Source of the DNA: Mactra quadrangularis
Taxonomy: Eukaryota; Mollusca; Bivalvia; Venerida; Mactridae
NCBI GenBank assembly: GCA_025267735.1
Contig: CM046303.1
Location: forward strand, 45,955,380 to 46,019,379
Direction: 5' to 3'
DNA length: 64,000 nt
The position numbers and the translations under genes are program-made. Below, in pieces: positions 49,178 to 62,400 of this stretch. Numbering within the stretch: position 1 is the stretch's first letter; each line of letters starts with the position of its first letter. The notes under the pieces were generated by a model. The model was not told where the DNA came from. It saw only the letters and a program-made list of their open reading frames with translations, and did not search any database.

Positions 49178-50100
49178 GGCCATGATGGCCCTTTATCGCT
49201 CACCTAAGTACAATTGGTGCATACATGAGCAGAGTAAGATTGGTATATTTTGGTAATGGTTTATCACCATTCCATCGCACCAAATGCTTTAAATGTAGGC
49301 TTTGTATAGGAAGATGACCAGTATTGGAATCTGACTCATTAGTCATCAAATCTGTTTCCAGACAAATGTTTTAGTGGTATGTAACCTTTAGCTCCTGTGA
49401 AGTAGTTTTTCATCCAAGATGGCCCATGTTCGAACACATCCCAGCAAATACATAGACGAACATCCTGACCAAGTTTGATGACAAATGAACCTAGTTTTTT
49501 GACCGTAGGTGACCCATATTCATACTTGACCTAGAAATCATCATAACAATCTTTCGGACCAATTTCCAAAATATTTCGATCAAAACAGAAGCCACTACAG
49601 TGTTGACAAAGTTTTTCTATTTTTAGCTCGTGTGACCTAGCTTATCATCCGAGATGACCCATCTTCGAACTCATCCAAGCATTTACGTAGACAAACAATC
49701 TGAACAAGTTTGATGACAATTTAGCAAAATATGTGACCACTAGAGTGTTCACAAGGTTTTTCCATATTTGGGCTGAATGACCTTGATTTTGACCCCAGAT
49801 GACCCATATTATACATGGCCTAGAAATCATTGAAACAATCATTTAAACCAATTTCCAGGATATTTCGATCAAAACAGTAGCAACTACAGTGTTAACAGGG
49901 TTTTTCTATTTTTAGCTCCTGTGACCTAGTTTTTCATTCGAGATGACCCATCTTCGAACTCATCCGAGCAATCACCTAGACAAGCATCTTCACAAAGTTT
50001 GAAATTAATTGAGCCTAAAATGTAACCACTAGAGGGTTCACAAACATTTGTGGACGGACGACGGACGCCGGACAATCAACGATCCTAAAAGCTCACCCGT
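49178..50100 (+). repeat. Internally repeated element of ~0.9 kb
   Basis: Begins GGGCCATGATGGCCCTTTAT and ends AAGCTCACC. Inside, two alternating motifs recur at 230-290 bp spacing: TTTTTAGCTCCTGTGACCTA (49388, 49622, 49912) and ATATTTCGATCAAAACAG (49574, 49862). This looks like the GACC-rich dispersed repeat common in bivalve genomes (recalled, not checked). It ends about 90 bp beyond the polyadenylation signal of chitinase 2. Confidence 0.75.
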
Positions 50101-50188
50101 TGTCATGTTGCACCAGGTAATACAAGCAAGAACGTAAGTACATACATAAATCAATAAATATAACATTGAAGTCAAATTTAGAGTAGAA

Positions 50189-50194
50189 TTTATT
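50189..50194 (-). terminator. Candidate polyadenylation signal of chitinase 2
   Basis: Minus-strand AATAAA 32 nt downstream of the stop codon, which would give a very short 3'UTR. Confidence 0.5.
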
Positions 50195-50225
50195 AACTTG
50201 AAGTTTACAGTAATTTTCTGATAAT

Positions 50226-50410
50226 TTATGGACAACTTGGAACATTTGCAGCCCAGTCACAACCCTGAAGTGCTGTGCTGAAGTAGGTTCCTTGTGGACA
50301 AGGCTCATGGTATGGTGTCTCAAAAGAACATTGATAGAAATGAGAACAGTCAACTGGATCTTTGTAGAAACCATCGGACTTTCCCTTGCAGAAATTTCCT
50401 GGCGAACCTC
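50226..50410 (-). CDS. Chitinase 2 last exon: second CBM14 and stop
   Basis: 185 nt, phase 1 to TAA at 50226-50228. Six-Cys CBM14 with DGFYKDPVDCSHFYQC and GCDWAANVPSC; the protein ends two residues after the last core region (SCP). Confidence 0.94.
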
Positions 50411-53400
50411 CTGAAATTAAAGTTCATGGTAAAATGAATACTGCATAAATGACTAAAGTGCAATAAGCACATTCTCAGAATACGCAATTACCTCTTTCCA
50501 TGTCGGACAATTATCTTGTCAACATTAGATTATGGCTAACAAACACATCCAATTCGTTTGCAGTTACTTAAAGTCTAGTGTTATTCCTAGATGATTCTCT
50601 ACTCACACTTAAGTTGAGTCAATATATCGCAATTTATAACTTCGAACGAGACTGTTCTTTGATGCGAATACCAATATTACTGTAAGTAAAACACCCATTG
50701 AGGAAACTGATCAAGTTGTTTGTGTTCGTTTTGAATTTACTGTTTGTGACGACCACACGTTGAATTTTCCACAAGGTTAGATAAGTGGAACTAAAACATG
50801 GCCGCTCCAATAAGTAAGATAATGACAATGTTATTGATAATATTTGACCTACAAACATATTACTTTTCCATTTATAGACTCGCTTATCTTAGGCACATAA
50901 ATTAAGGGAATGACCTTCTTAAAACAACTTTAAACAGTACCGATTAATTGACTTGACTAAGACATAGTCCTGCAAATTTCAAATAACCTACATGGTTGGA
51001 AATATGTACATAAAAATCCTTAATACTCATTAGTCCAAAGTTATTTGAAAGCTGCAAGATTATTCTTGAATCAAAGCACGTAAAGACATGTATACATACA
51101 ATGGATCATGTGAAGTGCAATGCTTTCTGTTTTAATTATCTTAATACGAGAAAGTGTTGAAGCGTTGACCAAATAATTTCTTGTTGCAAACTCAAATAAA
51201 TCATGGTCTCAACAGATCCGACCATCATATTTTCGTCAACATGTTTCATATTTTCTTCGAGTAAAATGTAAAACTGACACTTGTTATAATGTTAAAGATA
51301 CAAATAATAATGCAGTACGATGAACAAAAAACAATGATCTTACTGAAAATATAATTGAGTTCATGAGCGAAGAAAACAATTGAAATTTTGATCACTTACT
51401 ACTCTTGAGGAGAAGTAAATAAATTACCTTGATTATTGTTGGTTGGAGCTTGGGTTGTTGGTGCTGGGGTCCATGGAGCTTGGGTTGTTGGGGCTGGGGT
51501 CCATGGGGCTTGTGTCGTTGGTGCTGGGGTCCATGGGGCTTGTGTCGTTGGTGCTGGGTTCCATGGTGCCTGTGTAACTGGCTGTTGAGTTACTGGAGCA
51601 TTAGTTACGATTGGTTGTTGAGTGACCTAGAAAAAAGAGTGAATTAAAAATAACGTTATGTAAAAGTGAGTTCGTGAGTTACCAGGAAGAATTTTCTTTG
51701 AACAAATATCATACTTACATACATGTATAAGAGGAACGGTTACTTTCAAAAATTGAAACCCACGATACAATATACTTTGACTACATTTCCGGCTATACAC
51801 GTACCATGTTATTTCTGAACGTGGTCTATAATCGCAATTTCTGAAGTTTTCAAACCAGCGACAGTTTTATAGACAAAATTTGTACTCTTTGGTTTGTTTA
51901 ATTGCATTCTTATGGGGATCAATTAAGAAAAACGGAAACATTGATTTCTCGTGGAATGTTGATTACAAATTTCCAAATATGAAATGTTAATTAGAGTGTA
52001 TAAGATTTATCATCAAATTAAACATAACCTACTAAAATATGTGATATTAGATTGTACTTTTCTATTCAACCGTGTGTATATTTGTTAGTGGTGATCAGGA
52101 CAACATTTATGACTGAGATAAAAGACCATAAAACAACAAGTAACATATGTTTTAAGGACATAATAGTCATTACTATCTAATAAATCGACATTCACTATTT
52201 TATTGAGACTGGTCTATACACCACTCACGTTATTACACAGTTAACGTAGCAACTACAATGAAAACAGTACTTTTCTTTTTGTGAACTGAACAATTGTCTT
52301 TAACCAGAACTCTTTGGCGTTTTCTTAAAGAGCCGACATCTCCCTTTGAAGATGAAATTGGCATGGTTTAGAATTTTCATGGGATGGTATGATAAACCGC
52401 GTTTCGGATTCTGACCTTGATAACTGGAATCATTGGTGCTATCTAGCTGAATAATGGTCGTAGGTACAAGAACATTTAGAAAATACTTTAATTAATATTT
52501 GATGACCAATCGATATGTTTGAGGTTATTCCCATGGACCGTACAATTGTTACAACTACTTGTTCAATTAAGTCTTCAGAAATTGTTATCATGATGTCAAT
52601 GTTAACTACCAAATTATCAATAATTGGGGTTTACACCTTTTATAATCTATTAGCTTATACAATCATCAATGCATTTGACTTACTTTTCCTGTCATCGTTA
52701 ATCACAGGTTAAAGTTCACCATCCCACATAAGGCCGACAACTTCTCTTTTTACAGAAGAATATCGGTATAAGGTATGGTCGGGTATAATCGGCTGGGTCC
52801 AGGATTTTGAATCCGGGACCTTCGGACTTAAAACCCCACGGTTTATCACTGCACTACCCGTGCCCGTGGCGAAGTTGGTAGCGCGCCGGGGTTTGGAATC
52901 TCGCGTCCCGAAGGGGGTACGGGTTTGAATCCTATCCGGAGATGGTTATACCCTTCCATGAAAATTTGACAATGATGTCAATTTTCCATCATTATTAAGA
53001 TATATAGAGAAGTTTCCGGCCTTGTGGATGGGTAGGTGTGTACTGGCTATAGATATAGGTCCATGAAAGCTAAATTAGGTGCGCTGGACGCTGTAAAATG
53101 GCATAAACTGTGTTCAGGCTTCCATGCAATACCAGTGTAAACTTGTTTTTCATTATTATGGTTTACGTGACAAGTACCGCACCCAATTTTGACATAATTA
53201 TGGCTAAAGGTATTAAAATTAAAACTAATAGATAAACATGTGACACTTTTTTATTGAAATGACCTAAAAAAATTGGAAATAGACTGAACATCAAATACTC
53301 AAGCGTTTATAAAAACTTCCGTTAAAGTGCACATGCATGCAATGCTTTATTTTTTCACTTTAAAATCTACCGTAATAAATAAATTAGAATTTTATATTAA

Positions 53401-56400
53401 GCGGTCAGTTTTTGGTATTGAAATGTCTGTGTATTATTTCTTCTACATTGAAGCTCTATTGTAACATTATAACTTGTTTCAGCATAGATAAGTGAGGACT
53501 TCTAAATAATCACTTCATAAATAAACTAGTTTAAATTCATTGGAAAGTTTAATACTATCCACAGCTTGAATTCTTTGTAGTAAGGCTAGATAAACCATAT
53601 TGTATACGATAACCTTTTGATAACTTTCTATTAGTCACAGTATTAATAGCAAATGACTCAAATAATTTCTGAACACTTTTCTGCTAGCGGATCTGTCCTA
53701 CCATCAAGATGGACAACATTACTAATACGGTTAAATCTCGACATTATTCTCAAACTTTTATAGAAGATGTTACCACGCGCGGGAATCCTAACTAACTTGC
53801 ATGAATTGAAGTCAAGGGTGCAAACCGTCAGACTATATTCTATGTAGCTTTGCTGAAAGTCTATCAATAAATACTAACTTGTTGTTGGCTTGGAGAGCCA
53901 GCTTTGCAGGTCACATAATCTGGGAAATCACAGTATAAAGTTTGTGGGTTGAAGACAAGTCCTGGGTGACAATCAGAACGGAAGGCCATACCGGCAGCGC
54001 AGATGTAAAAGTTAGAACAAGATGTTGGACTTGGATAATAATCATCACTCTTTGATGAACAATCGAATTCATTACTGGATACTGGTGTAAGATGATGATG
54101 TGCTCCACCACCGGAACCCTGAGCTGAAATATATAAAATTGTTTCTGTATTCGGAACAAGATAAAACAATCGCTGATACCCTTCAACTGAAATAAACAAA
54201 ATTGTAAAAAGCCGCAATTATCTATTGCAATTACTTATCTATAAAAATTGTGATAGGGATTACATGACCTGGCACACACAGTGAGGAAGTACAACAATCT
54301 AAGTTTGGTGTTAAAGTTTTGGAGCGTTTGTCATAATTATATTAAATGCTAGGCAAGGTATTTATAGTAAAATGCAGAAGAATCATATAAAACATCATTG
54401 GATACTGTAACATGTTCTTTTGTTATTGCAGTACTATACATGTATATGAAGTATGTAATACAATGTATAATAAACATGTAAATGTCTAAAACACTGTCTT
54501 ATTTGATATGGAATGAATAATTTAATATGGAATTCACTATGTTTACATTTGATTGACTGATTTCCGAGTTGTATATAGAGCGTGGAAAGGTAACTACGTA
54601 ACTCGTGAACTAGTCCATATGACAGGTATTTGTGACGTCATTTTGAAAGTCACGTTGCGGCACTCTTTGAAATTTTACAGCAGCATTTCTTATAGAAACA
54701 AGTAAGTATATCATATTTGTACATAAATTGAAAAATTTACCAGCAATTACTTGTATAATGAACTAGAATAGAAATTGTGTTCATGCGCGGCATAAAAACT
54801 ACAATACGAATAGGCTACATACAGTCTATTTTGTTGAACAAAATGAACTGTACAGTGAGTGTATAGTGAATTCTTTATTAAATGATACATTCCATATTCA
54901 AATAAGACAGTGTTCTAAGTTCAAAACATAACAACTTATGAAATTCATTTTTATAGAAATCTAAACCCTAGGCTTTTATCTGCGGTGAGAAGAAGCACAA
55001 TACAGTATTATGGGAGGCTATCAACCTATGCCAAGACGAGATAGAATAAGCAACTTATTACTATTTTGATAAAACACACCATTTTGAATTAAACCAAATA
55101 CTGAGCATTTAGAATAAAACTGAACAAATAAAATACAGCACGATAAGCAATTACAATATTCTTTGTTGCAACTAAAGCATTATATGAAGCAAGCTGATTT
55201 GTTCGCTGACATCAGTTGAATATAATTGGTTTACAAAAACACAGATTCAGACCTTTTGTTGTTGTTGGTGCTGGCATAGCAGTTGTCGCAGGGGCATCTG
55301 TAGCTGGTGCAGCAGTAGTAACTTGTGGTTGAGCTAATAAGCAGACAAAGTATGATAAGCAAGAGTGAAGCAAACACTATGAAAGCAAACAAGCCAGTGC
55401 TGTCCAAGATCTACAAGACCGAGTTTTATTTGGCAACACTGCTGCGTTTTATGACATAAGTAACATAAGTATATAATGATTGTAAAGCGCAGCGGGATAG
55501 ACAAACATTTGTCTTTGGTTGGTTAAAACAAATTTATGATTGATCTTTTTCGCAAATGAAAAGATCTAATATTTTTAAACACAAGTGTAGCATATCATTT
55601 AAGTGGACTTTCAGCATTTAAATGGACAGTCAGTCAGCGTTTGCGGAATGTTGAAAAAACTTACTTCAGCATTTCCGCTTGGTCAAGTGTTTTAATACAG
55701 CAAAGTATGAAAGTTTGCGTTCTCTGTTATAAATGCTCAGATAGCTGGAGAGGGAAGCGAAATATACGTTAGAGTGAAAACTTGTTATTTTGTCTGAAGA
55801 TAAACCATTTTCGCAGTTCGCTAAATAAAGAGCGCACTATTTATAAACTTAAAAATTAGGAACATTCCGTTTGCTTATCGCCACGTTGTCAATATTTCAA
55901 GTAAATTATTCTCAGTACATTCGATAAATTCTACCGCATTGCAAAACAATGCAATGCATTAATAAAAACTAATTTAACATTGTTGAAACAAATGTTTTGT
56001 CAATCTAATTAATGAAAAAAGGCAAAAGCGAGAAGCAATTGTATGTTAATGTCTCTATTGAAAACAACACAAAACATAAAAACATTTTAATTAAGCTTAC
56101 TGAACCATGAATAATTGACAAAACCACAAATCATGTAAATGCACAAAACCTTAAAGGAACAAACATGATGTATGACTCTTAATATGTTTGCGGAATGATT
56201 TTTATTAGTGATTGTTTTTTTTTTGTTTTTCATCTCTATTAATGCATTAATGAATAACACACATCCAGAAAGTGTATTTCCTCTTGCAATGATTTTTACT
56301 GCATGCATACATGTACAAAGTGATTTATTCTGGGTTGCATTCAACAATGCATCTCGGTAGAATTTAGTCATTTAAACAATTTATAATGTAATGGTAATTG

Positions 56401-59400
56401 AACGGTTTTGTGAATTCTGCAACATCATTTTAATGTTGCTAGAGCCTCCTCAAATATTTTAACCGCTCTAACATTGAATTTTTACGCGTGCCACCTAAAA
56501 ACCATCGACAAATGGTAGCTCATGCTAACAATCAGTAGGCAGTTTAGTAATTTCTGTTACAAAACAGTATGATACGTTACGGATCGTACCGCATTGTGAA
56601 GTATTGACGAATGCAAATTCTGGCAGTTGTTTTCAACATTTTAGTTCTTTCAAGAAAAATTATGGCTAGATTGGAGGTTGCAAAATTTGCAGACTTCACT
56701 TTGTAAAACAAAAGCCATAAAAGTTTGTGTATTAAGATATGTTTCGAATCCTTTCCCATACTTACAATGGTGACTACCGAATGTTTGTTTTCAATTATCA
56801 TATGATAAAATTTTAGGTCAAGCCACAGTTTATGTTTGACTTAGTTTTATTAATAATTTTGCCACTGTATTGTGAAAAAAAGCACAAAACTACATTATAC
56901 TGCACAGTACTTCGCATTAAAATGGCTTACCAGGTGTTTTCATTTCAATAAGTCTTCTATTTATGCTAATAATGGAGTTAATGGTACTTTTATGATTATA
57001 AGAAATTTTACGACGCAAAATGTTAGAAAAAGATATTGTATATAATACTAATAAAATGAAAATATTATAAGGAAGTATGTAAGAGATGAGTGATAAATTA
57101 ACGATATATTTATGTCATGTTTGTTAATTTTATGAATATCTTATAAATATTTTAATTACCGTTTCATTATTTAACATAAATTTAAAACTAATACAACACG
57201 TCCGTCAACTAGTCTTGAAGCGTGCATGATTGTTTACGATTTTTTAAAAATGTCAATTAGAAAAAATATTGTAATATTGATAACAAATATATGAAAATGA
57301 TGTTTGATGATAAAATTCACGTTTTCGACATTCGAAAATATATTTGTTTAGTAAGACGACCCCCTATTGAAGCGAGCTTGACTGTTCACAAATTTTGTTA
57401 AAATGTCAATTTGAAAAGACTAGCAAAATTGATAACAAAAATAGAAAATCAAAGTATAGAAATACAGAAAGACTTTCGTGCACAATGAAATACTATGAAT
57501 AGTCGGAATTAAAGGAAAGAAATGCAGAATTAATTTATAAGTAAGACAATATAAATATATACTTATTTATGTTTAATGACTTAATTGCATATTGTGACAT
57601 CTTGAATTTATGAATTAATAAATACCAATTAACATAAACTAGTTTATACTAGTTCAGCTTGATTGTCAAACAAATTCTTGCATCTTAATCTAATTGCTTC
57701 GTGGTCTCTTTGTACTGAGCTAGTATTATAGAGTTTTTTAAAGGAAAAAATGAGGAAGGTGTTACATATTGGCTATTCAATAAATACCAGTCCAATAAAG
57801 TAACCACTTGGTCACACCCACTACTAACATCAGCAATCAAATATTATTGACTTTTTTATAATAGTCAAGTCTATAATATTCAGACTTAAATTTAAGCACA
57901 CACCAAAAAGGTATGCAAATCTAGATCAGTTTTAACCTAACTGATCACCGTATGTGGACCTGCAGCATACGATCGCAAATGATCAGTGACATAAACAGCA
58001 AAACATCCGTACAGCATCTGGAGCAAATCACACAAAAACTCTAGTTTTAAACTTAAAAATTAATAACTGTAAATTAGTTTTGGTTTGGTTAACATAATTG
58101 ATGACATGGTGTTTACGTCATTCAATTGTGTTCTCATTGTGTAGCATACAACCACATTTTGAACGATTTCTATTCGATCTCTTCGACATTGTTTGACCTT
58201 AGCAAACACGTGAGTTGCCATCGTCATCGCTTGTAACCTTCAGTTGTTATTTATGTAATCGTTATTAAGCTATACTATTCTAACCTTTGTGTTTATTGGT
58301 GTGCAACCCAAAACAAATTGACAATCTTTGTTTAATATGTGTTTACCTACGAGAACTCTTCTGAACTTTGTGAAGTTTTAAAATTTTACAACTTTCACTT
58401 AGTAAAAAATTGTTTTCTTTTTGACGTTTGATGTATTATATAGTCAAAGTATAAACTATTTAAATGAGATGTACCGAGTTCACATGAAGAAAAAAAAGAC
58501 AATATGACAAAGTTATAGGCTCAAGTTTTGAGAAAAGATAGTAAAGCATTGTAGACGTGACTATATCAGCATGTACCAAACATTGATTAAAACATTCTCA
58601 AAAGCGATTTAATGCAGCGCAAAAACAGTTCAGTAAAGCAATTTCCATTTACAAATAAGAACTCTGACAACCTAAGCCTTTGATCTTCAGCGCAACATTT
58701 TCTTTGTTAACCAAAACCCACTGCCAAAAGCAACATTGCTTTATTTTAGCGTAAATAAAGATTGAACATTATCAACATCAAACTTACTTGGAGACTTAGT
58801 GGTGACAACAGGTGCTTGTGTGACAATTGGAGCTCTAGTAGTGACCACTGGGGCTTGTGTAACAACTCGAGTTGTAGCCTGGGTTGTGGTGGTTGTTGGT
58901 GCTGGAGCATTTGTTCTAAAAATATAAAATGTATATCTCATTAAGACGTTGTGGATCTCCGTTAAACAAATATGCAGGGGTGTGGAATTACTGTGTCCGA
59001 CTTGCTCGACTCGGGACTTTTTACCGGCGGACGAGTAGATTTTATTATTGTGTTTGTCCGCTGGATATGAATTTTGTAGCCAAACAAATTAAATTATCAG
59101 ATTCTGGTCGTTCCGGATTAAATCGTTTAAGTCCTCATAGCATTACAAAATCCGTTAAAAACAAATAAAGAAATGTTGGTTACAATAATATTAAATCGTT
59201 GTATAATATAACAATGATTGCTTAATTCTCTGTTTATTCAGGCAAGTTGACTTAAGCTGTGGACAAGTTGAAATTCCGGTACAACTTGTCTATTAGCAGT
59301 AGCCTGTTCAATTACCCTAAACGTTACAAAATGTTCCGTAACGATACATTCGGAACTCCTCGGCCATTCGCTGCGAATAATCTAATCTAATAAACAAATA

Positions 59401-62400
59401 TACGATCGTTAAGGCAATGAGTGATGTTTCAAAATTTACGGACTAAAAATAAAACATCACTCATTGCCTAAACGATTGTATATTTGTTTAATTCAACACC
59501 GGTAGTTTCAAAATAGCGTCTAAATGTGTCAGAGATTATTCGCAGCGAATGGCCGAGGAGTTCCAAATGTATCGTTACGGAACGTTTAGGGTAATTGAAC
59601 AGGCTACAGGTGGATACAATACAGAACTCCACATCCCTGCAATAAACATGTTATGTCTTAACTATACTCAATTTCTAATTAATTATAATGACTTAACTTA
59701 CGCATATCTACGAGGTACAATATGGTAATATACAGAAGCCGGCAGCACGGTCTTAATTCAAAAAAAAACAATGCCTATATATTATGTTCAGTATATAAAT
59801 TTACGATACAAAACTTGGTATACAGTGATCTTGCGACTTCGATGGTCTTAACAAAATCAGCAAAGATCGGCTGAATCAGGGATTTTATACAACAGGGATT
59901 TGTAACGATAAGTAAATGTAATATGTTTTCATCAAATTTCACTGTCGTCGCTATTATTTTGGCCCATAAGGAAAACAAGTATAACAAATAAAGATATTCA
60001 CATGAAATTTTGTACAAGTATCGTTCAAATTGACAGAAGTGTTAGGATAAATGTGTTTTTAGATGATTTTGATGTAAATTAGTAAAATTACGCTCACAGA
60101 CTGTTTCACAAAATAATGCATTTTCCCGCCGATCTGCTATTTCTAGTCCCATTTTACATCACCTAAAGTCATATTTTCGGTCATAATTGCAACAATCTTT
60201 TGCAAAAACATTCACAAGTTGCAGGGAAGACATGTACAAAAACATGTACCAAGTGTTTAAACTCTGGAATAGTTTATACAGCCTGCTTTGGCGAGTAATA
60301 GACAGTGACGAACGTGAAAATTAAAAAAAAACACTACAATACAAATCCCTGTTATATAGAATCCTTGGCTGAATCAAGCATTACAATAAACCAAGGGCAA
60401 ACCATCTTTCTGAAATTGTCGTATTACTTTGACATGCTGAACCTAGAATTTGATACTGCCATGTTTTCGAGAGTGACTACATCAAAGACGTTTGTTGGTA
60501 TAACAAAGGTTGTGGCGTAAATAAAATGATTTAACGTTAGAACATGTTGGATTGACTTTGTCATGCTTGCCTTAGGCTCGATAAATTAACGTAGCATTAG
60601 ACAATGGTTCGGTTTAATTTAGAGTGAAATTAGGCGCATAAATTGAGTGCGTGGTGGGTGTTGCCGTTGAACTTAGTAACTCTTAAACAACGTTGAGTCA
60701 AACTGACTCGAAGCGATGTCTAGCCGCAAAATGAATCACCTTGTAAAGCTGATGACAATATATACATGTATATCTACTCAATGTTTTTTATGAATGATTA
60801 GAAATTGCATTGTTCTTACAATCTATATGTCAAATGCATTGTAATGAACTGTTTACCTACTATTTCTATTTGCATGATCGATTCAAACGAAAATTTGTTT
60901 AATGTTTTTGGCGTCAGAAATGCATTTATAAAAACGAAACTTTCACTATCTAAATCTATTTGACGAGCACTAACTACAAATGTATTTCAAGTAGATACTT
61001 CATTATTACGCAATCTTAGCTCAACTAATCTCAACATACAATAAAGGTTTTGCCACATTTGTACAAACGATTTGGTTGGGTTTTACGTCGTGGCAAACCA
61101 TTGCATAGGTTATATCACGGCGGTCAGTCAACACATTTACCGTTCATGGAAAGGCTGAATCTCTGAATTTAGCTGTTAACTAGTTACTAGGTGAATACTT
61201 CCGTCAGTAACTGAAATCCGCCCTACATGATTTAGAAACAGTGGTATATAGGCAAATGGACGTAGAAATTATGTATGACCAAACTCTATATAATCAGTAA
61301 ATCAAAAACCATTACGACATCACGTGAAATACCGTACTCTAAATTGTACAGTATGATTAGAATAAAACGAATTGAAGATATTTCTTGATAAATGTTTTAT
61401 GAATTGACATGAGAATTTTTTTTTGATTTTGATGCCATTAACAATTACTAAATCAATAGTATGGAAATGTGATGTGCACTAATTTGTAATAAATGCTAAT
61501 TTGCACACGCATTGACCAAGAGTCGCTAAACTCAAGGATGTTGGTGGAAGTTGATTCAGCTTAATGTATTTGCATGTAATTGCAGTCAGCAATTAATAAT
61601 TGATTCGCGACCATCTCATTAAAACAAGATCTTATTCGGGCACACCGCATATACGCAATAACTTTCCTTTATAATATATTATACCTTATATTTATGATAT
61701 AAAATCGGAACAAACCATCAACCGCATTTAGTTATTCATTATTCAAATAAACTGGAAAATCCATTTTTAAATGATATATTGCTATGTCATTGCCGAGTAA
61801 ATTGATAGGAGGGTTTCAATCCATACACTTTTAAGCCACTATATGAAGATATTGTCATCAACAGTAGACTTGAAAACTCCTTTACAACCATGAGGTTATC
61901 AACATATAACAAGCATTACAGGCAACATTAACAGTTCTAATTATCCTGCTGTCCAAGTGTCCATTCTTAAAAAAGTTGGGTACTTTTATAACAGCACGTT
62001 ATATTTATTTAGACGCTTATGTTCAATATAACTGATCCAAACTGTTTTAGAGCTTAATTATGTAATTCAACGTAAGTTTTTCTATAATTTGACTTTATCT
62101 CTTAGTCTTACTGAGATTAAAACTGTTGTTTGAAGTGTTGACAACATAAATTCTGCTGTCGGTTTTGATCTACTTTTACTTTGAAATGCAATTAATAACA
62201 CGAAATTATTGAAGTAAATTTTGCATTTTTTTAAAAAAAATCTTGTTCATTAGAGGAGGTTTGAAATAGATAAATGTCTTTTTTCTTTGCAGTCAAAAAC
62301 CAGTGTTACTTTTTACAATGGGACTTTAAAGGATATACTTACACTGGGTTACCAGTTGCTGAGTTGAGTTCTTGAACAATAGCGTTCATCAATGGGTATT

